Below are positions 18,648 to 28,748 of a stretch of DNA of 64,000 nt, one piece after another; position 1 is the first letter of the stretch, and every line of letters begins with the position of its first letter. Below the pieces are notes generated by a model. That model was given only the letters and a program-made list of their open reading frames with translations. It had not been told where the DNA came from and did no database searches. A program made the translations under genes and the position numbers. Source of the stretch: Entoloma clypeatum (taxonomy: Eukaryota; Basidiomycota; Agaricomycetes; Agaricales; Entolomataceae); assembly GCA_963565915.1 (NCBI GenBank), contig OY751495.1:1116001-1180000 (forward strand). The letters are read 5' to 3'.

Positions 18648-18782
18648 TTATCAATCCAGCGAGCGAGGCACGAGCGAGATTGATTAGCGTCTTTGACTCG
18701 TCACGTGGATGCGGCATCATCTCTTTCCTTGCTGCATCCACGCGTTCGCTTAACAGAGCTATGAAAGCTCAGCGTTTTTCGA
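18648..18782 (+). repeat. Split repeat A1 (left end of YR element)
   Basis: It starts TTATCAATCCAGCGAGCGAG and ends GTTTTTCGA, 135 bp, with few differences from A2. It contains a hairpin: CACGTGGATGC (18702-18712) can pair with GCATCCACGCG (18734-18744), one mismatch. Confidence 0.9.
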
Positions 18783-18810
18783 TTGTTCTACCATTCACTC
18801 ATTTTCCTTC

Positions 18811-18821
18811 TTTCCGAAACA
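18811..18821. repeat. Target duplication tttccgaaaca of the MULE (left)
   Basis: The 11 bases tttccgaaaca recur at 21948-21958 directly outside the right end of the MULE. The 9-11 bp length fits Mutator-like elements. Confidence 0.85.
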
Positions 18822-21800
18822 AATCCGTCAGCTCACCCCCTTCCCTGACAGTCATGTGAATGTCACATGACATCACGCGCGCGCGTAAATGACAATGAGA
18901 GTTGTAGATAGTAGGAATAATATATGCTACCGTCCCGTCCTGCTTATCCAATGAATGATCTCAAGGCATCTTCGCTAAAGTGCTCGCAGTCAAAATGCAA
19001 CCGAATCATTCTCGATGGTTGCAGGTTCAAGACATGCGAGAAATGTCGCGAACAGAACAAACTTGTCGCCCAGAGGAAACAGCAACGAGAGAAGGACAAC
19101 ACAAGTCAACGAAAGCAGCAGAAAGGAACTGGAGAAACCCCTGTCATAACTATTGAAGATAGTGATTCTGACGATGGCGAAAAAGTAAGCAAATACATGA
19201 AGGTTAAATTATTAATGACTTACCACCATATCACCATAGGCCACAGAAGTTGTGAGATTTAATGACCATAGAGTGTTCTATGCAACTCTTCGTAATGCTT
19301 TCAAGGATCAGAAGGGAATTTTCTTCAGCACATGTTACACACTGCCGATAGACCCATTAGTCAGTGACAAGGAACGCATCCGGATGACGGCACAAGAAAT
19401 ATGGAAAATAACAGACTACCGCTTCACGTATGTTATCAAAACAAAAATACGTGAACTCCACTAACCAGTTGCCACAGGGTGCACGAGAATAAAAGAATGA
19501 CGACAGGGTATAAGACGCGGTACTGGTGTTCACAGGACAGTGCAAGGAAACAGAAAGCACAACCCAGCCAGAAGCCAGGGGCAAGGCATCGCGATACTGT
19601 AGGAATGAAGTGGTTCGACTGCTCCAGCTGTCTTCGTATCTCATGCCGCGAAGAAAAAAACGAGCCAGGGAGGCGCCTGATCACCATCTACCTGAAGCAT
19701 CATGAGGCCCACATCCCGTATTATGATGTCTCCATGCCGCTCGAAGCAGCTGGAATTATCCGCGAGAATGTCGAATGGCATACCCCTGCAGAACTGGTCC
19801 TAAGGATCCAAAGTCAGTTTCCCGTTGTCACGAGAGGCCAGGTCCATGCTGCATGGACGTCAATGAGTGAGACTGTTTGGAAACGGGACATACTACAACT
19901 ACCTTCAGCCGAGAAGCTTCTACAGGAATACAATGAAGATGTCGACATACTTGACATCCCAAAAGCTGACGGTGTTGAGCAGCTGGCATGGGATATGAAA
20001 AAAATCGCTCGCCGTCTGCAAGGGAAGATAGTTGAGATTGGGATTGATGCGACATGTGGGTGTCAAAGTATCTGGAAATGAATTTATAAGTACTAACAAT
20101 CTTTGACTAGTTAACACAAACTCAAAGCATCTTGAGCTTTATTCTGTCCTCAGAGAATATGATAATGCAGGCTTTCCACTATCTTACTGTTTGTTGTCGA
20201 CGGCCAGTGCGATAGATGTCGGGAAGCGAAAAAGCGCACTTGCTGCTTGGGCGAAGGTTTTACATGAAAAGTGCAGGATTATCCCACACTTCATACACAC
20301 CGACAAGGACATGGCGGAGATTGGGGCCTCTCTCGAGGTGTGGCCAGAAGCAAAGCTCCAATTATGTCTATGGCACCTGCGGGAAGCAGTCAAAACACGA
20401 ATCAAAAAACTGAAACTTGCAACAATGCCGTACAATATTGCTTGGGCCCGACAAGAGTTCTCATTTATCAGCAAATCATTCCGTCCGAGAGGAAGGGCGG
20501 ATCCAGGCGAAAGGGAGGGAGGTGTCCTTGATGATGTTCCAGAAGCAGCTCAACAAATGACTACAAACAATCCTAACACAGTATTCATCCGCTTCCCGAA
20601 TCCTACCCAACCTCGCATGGATTCTATCCTAACCGATATTGTGAATACTGGAGAAGATTCCGACCAAGAGGAGGAGCCGCGACTTCTCATACGCATTCCC
20701 GCTCCACGACGCGCTGGTAATATGAATGACTGTCAGGTCAACAATAATGGCGAGGAGGACAAACATACCTTCTGCACCGAAGAGTTTCGGGCAGACATCC
20801 TTGAGATGATGGAGCGACACTTCTGTGCTCATCCACTCATTCCTGGTTACTCGGCTCCCACTCCCGAGGGGATCAAGGCCTGGGCTGTCAAACAAATGTA
20901 TGATTATTGTGAAAATAATGATCTTCCCAATCTATGGGCATACCTATGGGAGAACTGGTATCGCAGTGGTCGATGGGAGCTGTGGGCACGCGCAAACAAC
21001 CCTGAAATTCCATGGCTGCGAACAACGATGATGGTCGAATCACAGTAAGCATTAAGTTTGATGTGGGGCCAGAATAACTCACCTCATCCAATATTCCTAG
21101 TTGGAGACGTATCAAACAGGACTTCCTCCATCATTTCAACAGCCCGAGACTCGACCTTCTTGTCTGGGTTCTCGTCAAGAAGCTGGCACCAACCTATGAT
21201 CGAAAGCTCGATGTTGTACTTAACAATATTGGTCGGTACCGCGAATTAGCAGCATGGAGGCAAGACTTCAAGGGTGAATGGAAAAAGGCAATGAGAACCC
21301 CGATAACTTTGCCTTTGAATGAAAAGTACCGACCTGATCCAAAGCGATTCGTGTGTACATGTCCCCATTTCGTTATCAGCCGTTTCCTACTTTGCAAGCA
21401 CCTCGTCCAATCATTCCGTCCAATCCCGCCAACTTTCTTCCTCGAGGTTACGCGGAATCGAACTACACCCTTCTGGTCCCACTCAGCCCTGATACCTCTT
21501 GAAGCCACTCCATCACCACGACCACCACGGCCATCCACGAATCTGGGTTCAAACAGAACAGATCGGCTCGAGAACACAGCAGCATATCCGGACGATAGTG
21601 ACGATGCCGAGGATGAAGGAGATGATACCCTTATTGATACGGAGGCAGGTCAAACCCACCGTACATTTGAAGAGACCATGCATACTGACCTTCGAACGAT
21701 TCGAGACTTTTGTGATGGCCTGGAGTATCAGATTCAATTTCAAGATCGGCGGTTCTTGGACACAGTAGAACGCGAGGGAGCGGGTTTTCTGAGGCTGGCG

Positions 21801-21947
21801 GGGATTCTAAGTATGATTCACACTGCATATTTTATTGTACAACTTGTTTCGTCACATACAAAATGAACAATGACTTTCGATGAAGGCCTTCAAGTGTACT
21901 GGTAGGGTCAGGTGATATGTCAGGGGAGGGGGTGAGCTGTGGGCATT
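18822..21947 (+). mobile_element. Mutator-like (MULE) DNA transposon nested in the YR element
   Basis: The ends are short inverted repeats. The left end reads AATCCGTCAGCTCACCCCC and the right end, read inward, AATGCCCACAGCTCACCCCC, continuing TTCCCTGACA against TCCCCTGACA. The 11-bp duplication flanks it. It holds one intron-containing transposase gene. It lies between repeat A1 and the first ORF of the YR element, that is, in that element's 5' leader. Confidence 0.87.
18924..21866 (+). CDS. MULE transposase with SWIM zinc finger, five exons
   Basis: The proposed exons are 18924-19184, 19240-19427, 19478-20055, 20111-21044 and 21101-21866, giving about 908 residues. All introns are 50-56 bp with GT...AG ends, and phases agree at every junction. 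The N-terminus has a Cys cluster (CSQSKCNRIILDGCRFKTCEKC). The MULE domain shows D340 in DATFNTN, which appears only after joining exons 3 and 4. A second D is at about 407 (HTDKDM), followed by LCLWHLREAV. A SWIM finger lies at about 739-760 (CTCPHFVISRFLLCKH). An acidic tail follows. The gene has no internal stop and may be functional. Transposases of this family cut at the inverted repeats; the third acidic residue cannot be fixed by eye. Confidence 0.85.
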
Positions 21948-22121
21948 TTTCCGAAACACCCACCCTAGTCACTCATTACACGCGTCACTTTACACGATCC
22001 CCAACTCATGCCAAACACCCCAGATCCCCTCCTCGACACCGAACTGGATTTCACCAGCGCCGCCTTCGAGGCTGCTTGTCAACAATTGATAGGACTCGGA
22101 GTTCTAGCCGACAACGCAGTA

Positions 22122-22126
22122 GCAGG
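22122..22126. repeat. Target duplication gcagg of copia D (left)
   Basis: gcagg recurs at 27907-27911 right after the 3' LTR. Confidence 0.9.
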
Positions 22127-22435
22127 TGTTGAAACTTTTCCATCACGTAGATTAGATTAGATTAGATTACATCACGTGACCTTTACACATCTTCAATTAC
22201 ATACTTATTTGGTTGGTACAAACAGTAGTACGGTATATAAGACCAGGAAACTGTCAATATCAACAAGTTGTCTCTTGACTCTTAACCAGCTCCATCGCTC
22301 TTACCAGCCTCAACCGCTCTCACCAGCCTCACCCCTCCCAAACCATGTAAGTGGCTAGAACGGTTATGTAGAGTACTTCCACTATAGCTGGTTGCTCAGT
22401 ACATCTGTGGCTAACACCCAGGTGGAACTTCAACA
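22127..22435 (+). repeat. 5' LTR of copia D
   Basis: It runs from TGTTGAAACTTTTCC to GGAACTTCAACA, 309 bp. It contains the pentamer GATTA repeated in tandem (about 22151-22170) and a TATATAAG box near 22234. Confidence 0.93.
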
Positions 22436-22447
22436 GGTTATGGGCCC
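22436..22447 (+). other. Primer-binding site of copia D
   Basis: GGTTATGGGCCC follows the LTR with no spacer. It is complementary to the anticodon arm of initiator tRNA-Met, the copia-type half-tRNA priming site. The 355 bp from here to the gag ATG at 22803 are untranslated leader with no other feature seen. Confidence 0.8.
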
Positions 22448-22824
22448 CGGATAGCAGAGGGACTTGGGAATGCTGGCAACAGCAAGTACCTGCCCACTCT
22501 ACCCTGGTTGGCAAAAGAACCGATCGAAAGATCTAGGTTCTGAGTCTTACTTCTTCACACATGAACCTGGGAATGTCATTACGACAAGTACCTGTCATGA
22601 AGCGTCCCTAAGGGGATTGACTTAGTACACATCATGTGGAAACATTGATCGTACCTCACACACTTCTGACAAAAAGGGTTTTTCCCACAACCGCTATTCC
22701 TAAAGGGAATATGTTATGAGAAATCATTTATTTGTTTTCTCTAAAAATCAAATTCATAAACAACATCACTGATTGGGAGAACTCCTTTTAGATTCATTAA
22801 CAATGTCTACCTCGCGCTCTGCTC

Positions 22825-25821
22825 TTGACATCATCACCCCCCTTCGACGGCATCGACTACCAAAGCTGGGCTGAAAGGATGAAGTCCTACCTCCTCCATC
22901 AAGGAGTCTGGCGCCTTGTTTCTGGCGACATCCTCCGCCCTGTCATCGCCAACTTCACCACCACGGTCTCCACCCCTGGGGCCACTGCTGCTGCTCCCCC
23001 TGTGCTGACTACCACGGTTGACCAGCCCGGCTTCCGCAAGGAAGAAAAAGCCTGGATCAGGGACGACGAAGTAGCTCTCGGGGCGATACGCCTGAAGGTC
23101 TCTGAGGTGATCAGACGCCACATCAAGGACAGCACCTCAGCGCTTAGCGCATGGACAACATTGAAAGATGCCTATGCCAAGGTATCCCTGGCCATCATCT
23201 TCGGCGACTTCAAGCCTGCCGCTACCTTCAAACTATCTGGACGCGACCCCGTGCCTGAAATCGAGCGCCTGGGGTCACTCTTTGCTCGTCTCAGCAAGTC
23301 GAAGTTCGACGTGCCCCATATGATGCAAGCAATGATCCTCGCCAATGCCATCCCTGACGCATGGTCCTCGCTCTCCACCACTCTCTTCCAGGTGTACGAT
23401 GCTGACGACTTCACGTGGAAAGGAGTTGCCGAAAGCATCATTGCGGAATACAGGCGCAAGTATTCGGTCGGGTCTACTCGTACGTCCAATGAGCAGGCCA
23501 AGAAAATTTCCGGGACAAAGCGCAAGGGGCAGGACCCCAAATGGGAAAAGCAACAAAAGCCGAGTACCTCGCAGAACAATGCTGACGAGCAGCCTAACTC
23601 GACCGACCCTAGTACCACTTTTGAAAAGAAGAAGGGAAAAGGACGCTGGCGCAACCAAAAGAAAAGCGCCAACACTGCGGACAACATGTCCGACCATGTG
23701 GAAGAAACGGTTGAGTTTGTTGCTCCCGCCATCCACTTCCCTCCTCTTCCGGCACCGTCCTTCACCACCATCACTGGCTGTGGGAAAATGACAAGTACCG
23801 CACAGCCCGATTCTGGAAAAATGCAGTCGCTCCTGCAACACATGAACCCCCCTCCGTCACAGTACACCGGGCTTCCTTCTGGAAAACCGTCTGTGTGGAA
23901 AAAGAACGATCACATCCGCAAACTCGCACGGAACATTGGTGCTCGTCCCTCAGGGTCGAACCTTCGAATTCTGGATACAATTATCCCAGAAGAAGATGGA
24001 AGACCATCCAAGCAGTGTCGAGTCACTCCACCCTTGGATGACTCGCTCAGGATGATGGACATAGACCATCAAAGCGAGCGGATGGGGCCGGAACAATTCG
24101 AAGATGGGCTGATCGAACTTGACGGTTCGTCACATCCTTCTCTCAAACTTGACCAAATGGGAAACACTAATAATCACGCACAGACGTTTGAACATATATT
24201 AGCTAGTACCAATGCAGATAGTATAGATCTCTTTAGTGATGATCTGTACAAAAAATATATCAAACATTTCGCGTCCTGCACACACTGCAAAGAGAAAGAA
24301 CGCGCTCAGTGGATCTTAGATTCCGGCGCATCGTTACACTTTACCCATGAGTTTAAAGACTTCGCGTACTACAGGCCTCTCAAGGCTAAGCAATTTGTCC
24401 AAACAGCTGCAAAGGGAAAGAAACTGGAAATTCTCGGAGTTGGGGCCGTTCCAGTATGGCATACCCTAAATGGGGAAATAAAAACCCATCTTCTCCGACC
24501 TGTATTCTACATTCCGGACATGGACACACGCCTATTGTCCCTAGGTGTCTTCCTTAATCACGGTTACAAAGTAGACGGAATGCGTGGAGAAATTAACATC
24601 TCCAAAGGACAGAACAAAATACAGTTCTCGCCTCACATTCTCGGACAAACCATTTATTGGTTAGACACTGAAATATGCTATGACCAAATCCACGTGATCT
24701 CTAGCGAAATCACTGTTGAAACCTGGCATAAATGCCTTGGCCACCCAAATGACCAGGCGCTCAATAAGATTCCCACCAGTACCAAAGGAGTACCCAGAAC
24801 GTTAGTACGTGAGAAATCACAGGAAAGCTGCATGGGGTGCCTAAAAGGGAAAATGCCGAATCAATCTTATCCCAACTCAATGACAAGGGCTGTCAAACCC
24901 TTTGATTTGATCCATTCAGATTTAAAGCAGATATCCACGGCATCATACCATAAGTACAAATACTTCCTCACGTTTTTGGATGATTTTTCATCTCATGTCT
25001 GGGTCGTCTTGCTTAGGAAAAAGTCTGGTGCCATTACGGCACTAAGACAGTTTCTTGCGATGATCCAGAACCAATTTGCCGCTACTCCTAAGAAGTGGCG
25101 AGTTGATGGAGGTGGAGAATTCGATGAATACAAAGATGTACTTGCCGATCATGGAATTCTGATCGACGTCACGCTTCCATATCAGCACCAGCAGAATGGT
25201 AGAGCAGAAAGGATCAATCGAACACTATGGGAAAAATCTCAGGCATTGCGCTTCGATGCATGCTTACCGCCCATGTGGTGGGAATTCTGTTTGGAACACG
25301 CAGCATTTCTCTACAACAGAACCCCCATGCAGTGTCTTGAATGGAAAACCCCTTATTTCAGGGTGACCAATGAGATCCCCGACATGTCCAGCGTCAGAGT
25401 CTTCGGATGCCAAGCATACATATATATCCCAAAAGAAAAACGCAGAAACTCCCTAGAGTCAAGATCTCGATTGATGATTTATCTCGGATCAAAACCAGGG
25501 GTCAAAGGATACCGCTTCATGGATCCTGAGACCAACACGATTTTCATGGGCGGGAAAGCCATCTTTGATGAAAGCAAGTACCCTAGATGCCACATCGACC
25601 CTTTGCCAGAAAACCATCCAGAAATGGAAAACCCAGAGCCGGCTGATGAGTTTGAGGATCTCATCCCCAGCAGCAATGACAACAATAGTCACAACAAAAC
25701 ACCTCATGACCCAGTTCCCATTGAACAGGATCACCCTGAATCAGACGATGATTTGCCGCGTAGCGAGCCCGATGATGAGCCACGAGTACCCACTCCAGAG
25801 CCCGAGCAAGTACCAGATTGA
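22825..25821 (+). CDS. Copia D Gag, protease and integrase
   Basis: The frame encodes 998 residues from a TTG at 22825. The nearest ATG (22803, MSTSRSALDIITP) is in another frame and would join this one if the C6 run at 22838-22843 were one base shorter, so a one-base insertion there is likely. Gag begins FDGIDYQSWAERMKSYLLHQ. Protease ILDSGASLHF lies at about residue 499 and the GAG-pre-integrase CLGHPNDQALN ... CMGCLKGKM at about 640-680. The integrase core has LIHSDLKQI, FLDDFSSHVWV, WRVDGGGEF and QHQQNGRAERINRTLWE. An acidic Pro-rich tail ends at a TGA. No canonical CCHC knuckle is seen; the nearest is CTHCKEKE. Confidence 0.87.
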   Translation: MTSSPPFDGIDYQSWAERMKSYLLHQGVWRLVSGDILRPVIANFTTTVSTPGATAAAPPVLTTTVDQPGFRKEEKAWIRDDEVALGAIRLKVSEVIRRHIKDSTSALSAWTTLKDAYAKVSLAIIFGDFKPAATFKLSGRDPVPEIERLGSLFARLSKSKFDVPHMMQAMILANAIPDAWSSLSTTLFQVYDADDFTWKGVAESIIAEYRRKYSVGSTRTSNEQAKKISGTKRKGQDPKWEKQQKPSTSQNNADEQPNSTDPSTTFEKKKGKGRWRNQKKSANTADNMSDHVEETVEFVAPAIHFPPLPAPSFTTITGCGKMTSTAQPDSGKMQSLLQHMNPPPSQYTGLPSGKPSVWKKNDHIRKLARNIGARPSGSNLRILDTIIPEEDGRPSKQCRVTPPLDDSLRMMDIDHQSERMGPEQFEDGLIELDGSSHPSLKLDQMGNTNNHAQTFEHILASTNADSIDLFSDDLYKKYIKHFASCTHCKEKERAQWILDSGASLHFTHEFKDFAYYRPLKAKQFVQTAAKGKKLEILGVGAVPVWHTLNGEIKTHLLRPVFYIPDMDTRLLSLGVFLNHGYKVDGMRGEINISKGQNKIQFSPHILGQTIYWLDTEICYDQIHVISSEITVETWHKCLGHPNDQALNKIPTSTKGVPRTLVREKSQESCMGCLKGKMPNQSYPNSMTRAVKPFDLIHSDLKQISTASYHKYKYFLTFLDDFSSHVWVVLLRKKSGAITALRQFLAMIQNQFAATPKKWRVDGGGEFDEYKDVLADHGILIDVTLPYQHQQNGRAERINRTLWEKSQALRFDACLPPMWWEFCLEHAAFLYNRTPMQCLEWKTPYFRVTNEIPDMSSVRVFGCQAYIYIPKEKRRNSLESRSRLMIYLGSKPGVKGYRFMDPETNTIFMGGKAIFDESKYPRCHIDPLPENHPEMENPEPADEFEDLIPSSNDNNSHNKTPHDPVPIEQDHPESDDDLPRSEPDDEPRVPTPEPEQVPD

Positions 25822-25929
25822 CCGATCAGGGAACGACGAGTTTGGAGAATGCCAGATAGCATCTATGGGGAAGACACCCCTGCTTCTGATCTTGAAAAAA
25901 TGGATTGAAGATGAAGATTAGGTGGTCAA

Positions 25930-27531
25930 ATGGCATGGATGAACGATCTCCTAATGGAGGCAATCTCTATCCATGTGGGCATCATCGAAATGTCACACAA
26001 AGATATATACTCTCTTCCAAACAAAGAAGATTGGTATGCAGCAGAACAAAAAGAGCTAGACATGCTCAAAAGCCGCAGGGTGATCACGGAGTTAGTACCC
26101 CTACCTACAGGAAGGAAAGCTCTAAGGAACAAATGGGTTTACAAAGAAAAATCCGACGGGCATTTAAAAGCACGCCTTGTCACAAAAGGCTTCTCACAGG
26201 TAGAAGGGATCAACTTCGATCAGATCTTCTCACCAGTAGTGAGGTACGAGACTGTCCGGTTGATTCTGGCATTGACAGCCCTTGAAGGGTGGTTCATGAC
26301 ACTCTTGGACGTCTCAGCAGCCTGCCTCTATGGAACACTCGGTGAGGTAATTTACATGCGACAACCTGAGGGCTACATAGTAAAAGGGAAAGAACACCTC
26401 ATGTACCGACTATACAAAGCCCTATACGGACTCAAGCAGGCCACATTAGCCTGGTGGAGGGAATTCGATTCCTCCATGAAAAAGCTCGGCTTTGTCCGGC
26501 TTCACTCCGATGCGGGAGTTTTCATTCACACAAGTACCAAAGGGGAAACTGTAATCGCCGTCATTTATGTTGATGACTCTGCTTTTCTCAGCACAAACCA
26601 GGAATACACGCTGGAAAAGAAGAAGGCCTTCATGACAACATGGGAATGTAGGGACCTAGGGCACCTTGTGCCTGATGGGGAACCGAAAGAATTTCTCTCT
26701 ATCCAAATAAGGCAACGCGGGAAGAGGATCTTTATTGATCAAGTACCCTACCTTGAGAAAATTCTTGCACGCATGGGGATGAGAGAATGTAATGCCACCC
26801 ATACCCCACTCCCAATGGGCTACAAACCCATGAAGTCTGAAGATGAACCCAATGCGGAACTCAGATCCAAGTACCAATCCGTCATCGGATCATTATTGTA
26901 CTTAATGATTGGGACAAGACCCGACATTTGTTTTGCCGTGATCAAAATGTCTCAATTCTCCGCAAACCCTACCAAGCGCCATTTAGAAGTGGCCAGGGAT
27001 ATTTGCAGGTATTTGAAGGCAACAAAAAATTACGCGATCATGTACAATGGTGATTCTGGGCAAGGAATCTACGCATTCACAGATTCCGATTGGGCGTCAG
27101 ATGAAAACACCAGGAAATCCACCACTGGTTACTTCGTATCGCTGGCATCTGGAGCAGTGACATGGGTTTCATCAGCGCAAAAAACCATTGCCCTCTCTTC
27201 CACGGAAGCAGAATATATGGTGCTATCAGATTGCAGTCGCGCAGTGACATGGCTTAGAAGCATGCTTGCCGAACTTGGGATGCAGATCGGATCAGTCCCG
27301 ATCTATGGAGATAACAATGGCTCCGTCTTTATCGCATCCAACCCTGTAACTGAAAAGCGGTCCAAGCACATCGACGTGCAATTACACTTCGTCAGAGAAA
27401 AAGTATCTGAAGGCATCATTACGGTCGAATTCATCGAAGGAGTGAATAACCCTGCAGACCTTCTAACTAAGAATCTGGGGAAAGTCCTCTTTAGCAAGTT
27501 AATCCCGTACTTTGGATTACTTAAAAACTAG
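25930..27531 (+). CDS. Copia D RT and RNase H
   Basis: This 533-residue frame is the same reading frame as the Gag-integrase ORF but is separated from it by TGA codons at 25819, near 25906 and soon after. The spacer still reads PIRERRVWRMPDSIYGED, typical of the link between copia integrase and RT, so one polyprotein was split by stops. RT begins NKWVYKEKSDGHLKARLVTK. Its active site is IYVDDSAFLS (about residue 213). RNase H has FTDSDWASDENTRKSTTGY (about 383), STEAEYMVLSDC and GDNNGSVFIASNPV. The tail ends just before the 3' LTR. Confidence 0.9.
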   Translation: MAWMNDLLMEAISIHVGIIEMSHKDIYSLPNKEDWYAAEQKELDMLKSRRVITELVPLPTGRKALRNKWVYKEKSDGHLKARLVTKGFSQVEGINFDQIFSPVVRYETVRLILALTALEGWFMTLLDVSAACLYGTLGEVIYMRQPEGYIVKGKEHLMYRLYKALYGLKQATLAWWREFDSSMKKLGFVRLHSDAGVFIHTSTKGETVIAVIYVDDSAFLSTNQEYTLEKKKAFMTTWECRDLGHLVPDGEPKEFLSIQIRQRGKRIFIDQVPYLEKILARMGMRECNATHTPLPMGYKPMKSEDEPNAELRSKYQSVIGSLLYLMIGTRPDICFAVIKMSQFSANPTKRHLEVARDICRYLKATKNYAIMYNGDSGQGIYAFTDSDWASDENTRKSTTGYFVSLASGAVTWVSSAQKTIALSSTEAEYMVLSDCSRAVTWLRSMLAELGMQIGSVPIYGDNNGSVFIASNPVTEKRSKHIDVQLHFVREKVSEGIITVEFIEGVNNPADLLTKNLGKVLFSKLIPYFGLLKN

Positions 27532-27597
27532 ACGAAAGAGTACCTATATGGGAAAAAGTAAGATGTATTTAGAGAGTATGTACTAAATATGGGGGGG

Positions 27598-27906
27598 TGT
27601 TGAAACTTTTCCATCACGTAGATTAGATTAGATTAGATTACATCACGTGACCTTTACACATCTTCGATTACATACTTATTTGGTTGGTACAAACAGTAGT
27701 ACGGTATATAAGACCAGGAAACTGTCAATATCAACAAGTTGTCTCTTGACTCTTAACCAGCTCCATCGCTCTTACCAGCCTCTACCGCTCTCACCAGCCT
27801 CACCCCTCCCAAACCATGTAAGTGGCTAGAACGGTTATGTAGAGTACTTCCACTGTAGCTGGTTGCTCAGTACATCTGTGGCTAACACCCAGGTGGAACT
27901 TCAACA
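27598..27906 (+). repeat. 3' LTR of copia D
   Basis: It matches 22127-22435 over 309 bp, preceded by the purine run at 27591-27597 and followed by gcagg. Confidence 0.93.
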
Positions 27907-28315
27907 GCAGGAGTGCAAGGGACATGGCTAGCCGACAGGCAGATCAGGCACGACGAGTGGGTACTGGCTCAAGCAGAGGAGGAGACAAGGAGACAGGAAG
28001 AGGAAGAAGCAAGGCAGAGAGAGGAGGAGGAACGTCGCGTAGCAGAGGATACCAGAGCCGCCATGGAGGCCTCTCTTGAGACAGGCAAGAAGAACGACAA
28101 ATCCTTTCCTCGCGGCATCCCAGTCCCAGAAGCAGCGAGACTTTGCCCGTCCGATTACGCTAGACACAGGATCAGCAAATGCGAATACACAGAGATGTGG
28201 TACACTTCCCGAGCCGGCTGCCTCGAAGCTGCCATACCAACCACCTCCGTTGATGCCAGCACCTTAAGCATCATACACGGCGACTCAGACAGTGTCCAAC
28301 TTCGTCCTGTCTCCA

Positions 28316-28320
28316 CTCTC
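28316..28320. repeat. Target duplication ctctc of gypsy C1 (left)
   Basis: ctctc recurs at 34732-34736, and removal of the element with one copy restores the YR ORF1 frame. Confidence 0.9.
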
Positions 28321-28605
28321 TGTTACGGACTCTATGGTATGAGGACCACATCATATCTTTTACCTATCGGCCCGACTCGGCGCCCTCTTACGAGCTTACT
28401 ATGTCTAATGTCTACTTTCGCAACCTTTGATTTCCAGTCTGACTCATTACATTACTTTGTCATCCCCTTTAGTATACTTCACTCCCGTGCTGACTCGCTT
28501 TCTGCAGTCAGCTTACTCACTGTACATAGCCTTCTGCAGTCGCCTTACTCATGTGCACTGCCTTCCGCAGTACTGACTCATCCGCTACCGCCTATAGTCA
28601 GTACC

Positions 28606-28613
28606 TATATAAA
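28606..28613 (+). promoter_or_regulatory. TATA box in gypsy C1 LTR
   Basis: TATATAAA lies 26-33 bp upstream of 28639, the transcript start predicted from the self-priming complementarity. Confidence 0.6.
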
Positions 28614-28638
28614 CCTCTTGTACTATAGTAGCTTCCTT

Positions 28639-28649
28639 AGATTTAGCAA
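28639..28649 (+). promoter_or_regulatory. Predicted 5' end of gypsy C RNA (self-primer)
   Basis: AGATTTAGCAA is the exact reverse complement of the 11 bases at 28725-28735. Eleven nucleotides is the length known for Tf1 self-priming. Confidence 0.65.
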
Positions 28650-28724
28650 TCACTTTGCTCTTCGCCTTTCCACTTTCCTGCATACTCTGCCCGAACCTTG
28701 GAACGGTTTGTTAAGCATAACAAG

Positions 28725-28735
28725 TTGCTAAATCT
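28725..28735 (+). other. Self-priming type primer-binding site of gypsy C1
   Basis: TTGCTAAATCT starts 2 nt after the LTR end, the same spacing as in gypsy A, and pairs perfectly with 28639-28649. It has no TGG start as tRNA-primed elements do. Confidence 0.7.
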
Positions 28736-28748
28736 CGTTAGGTTCGCC

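Larger units (their letters stand above)
22127..27906 (+). mobile_element. Copia element D, plus strand
   Basis: The 5780-bp element has 309-bp LTRs that differ at about three sites by eye, TGTTG...CAACA ends, a gcagg duplication, an initiator-tRNA type primer site and a G7 polypurine tract (27591-27597). It carries a Gag-protease-integrase ORF and an RT-RNase H ORF. In-frame stops between the two ORFs and a frameshift at the start suggest recent inactivation. Confidence 0.93.
28321..28722 (+). repeat. 5' LTR of gypsy C1
   Basis: It runs from TGTTACGGACTCTATGG to GTTAAGCATAACA. The termini are inverted (TGTTA/TAACA). Short tandem motifs with CTGCAGTC/CCGCAGT recur at about 28500-28570. It matches the LTR at 34330-34731 and copies near 43.7-44.6 kb. 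Confidence 0.93.

Noticed and set aside
18648..21958. MULE gene as cargo that belongs to the YR retrotransposon
   Set aside because: Matching inverted ends and an 11-bp target duplication show it is a separate DNA transposon that inserted later.
22151..22170. GATTA tandem repeats as a telomere-like or CRISPR-like array
   Set aside because: They are four pentamers inside a copia LTR and recur unchanged in the other LTR; no spacers exist.
27913..28731. A single 272-codon gene starting at 27913
   Set aside because: Its first codon is GTG and its C-terminal half is gypsy C1 LTR; it is the middle piece of YR ORF1 read through into the LTR.
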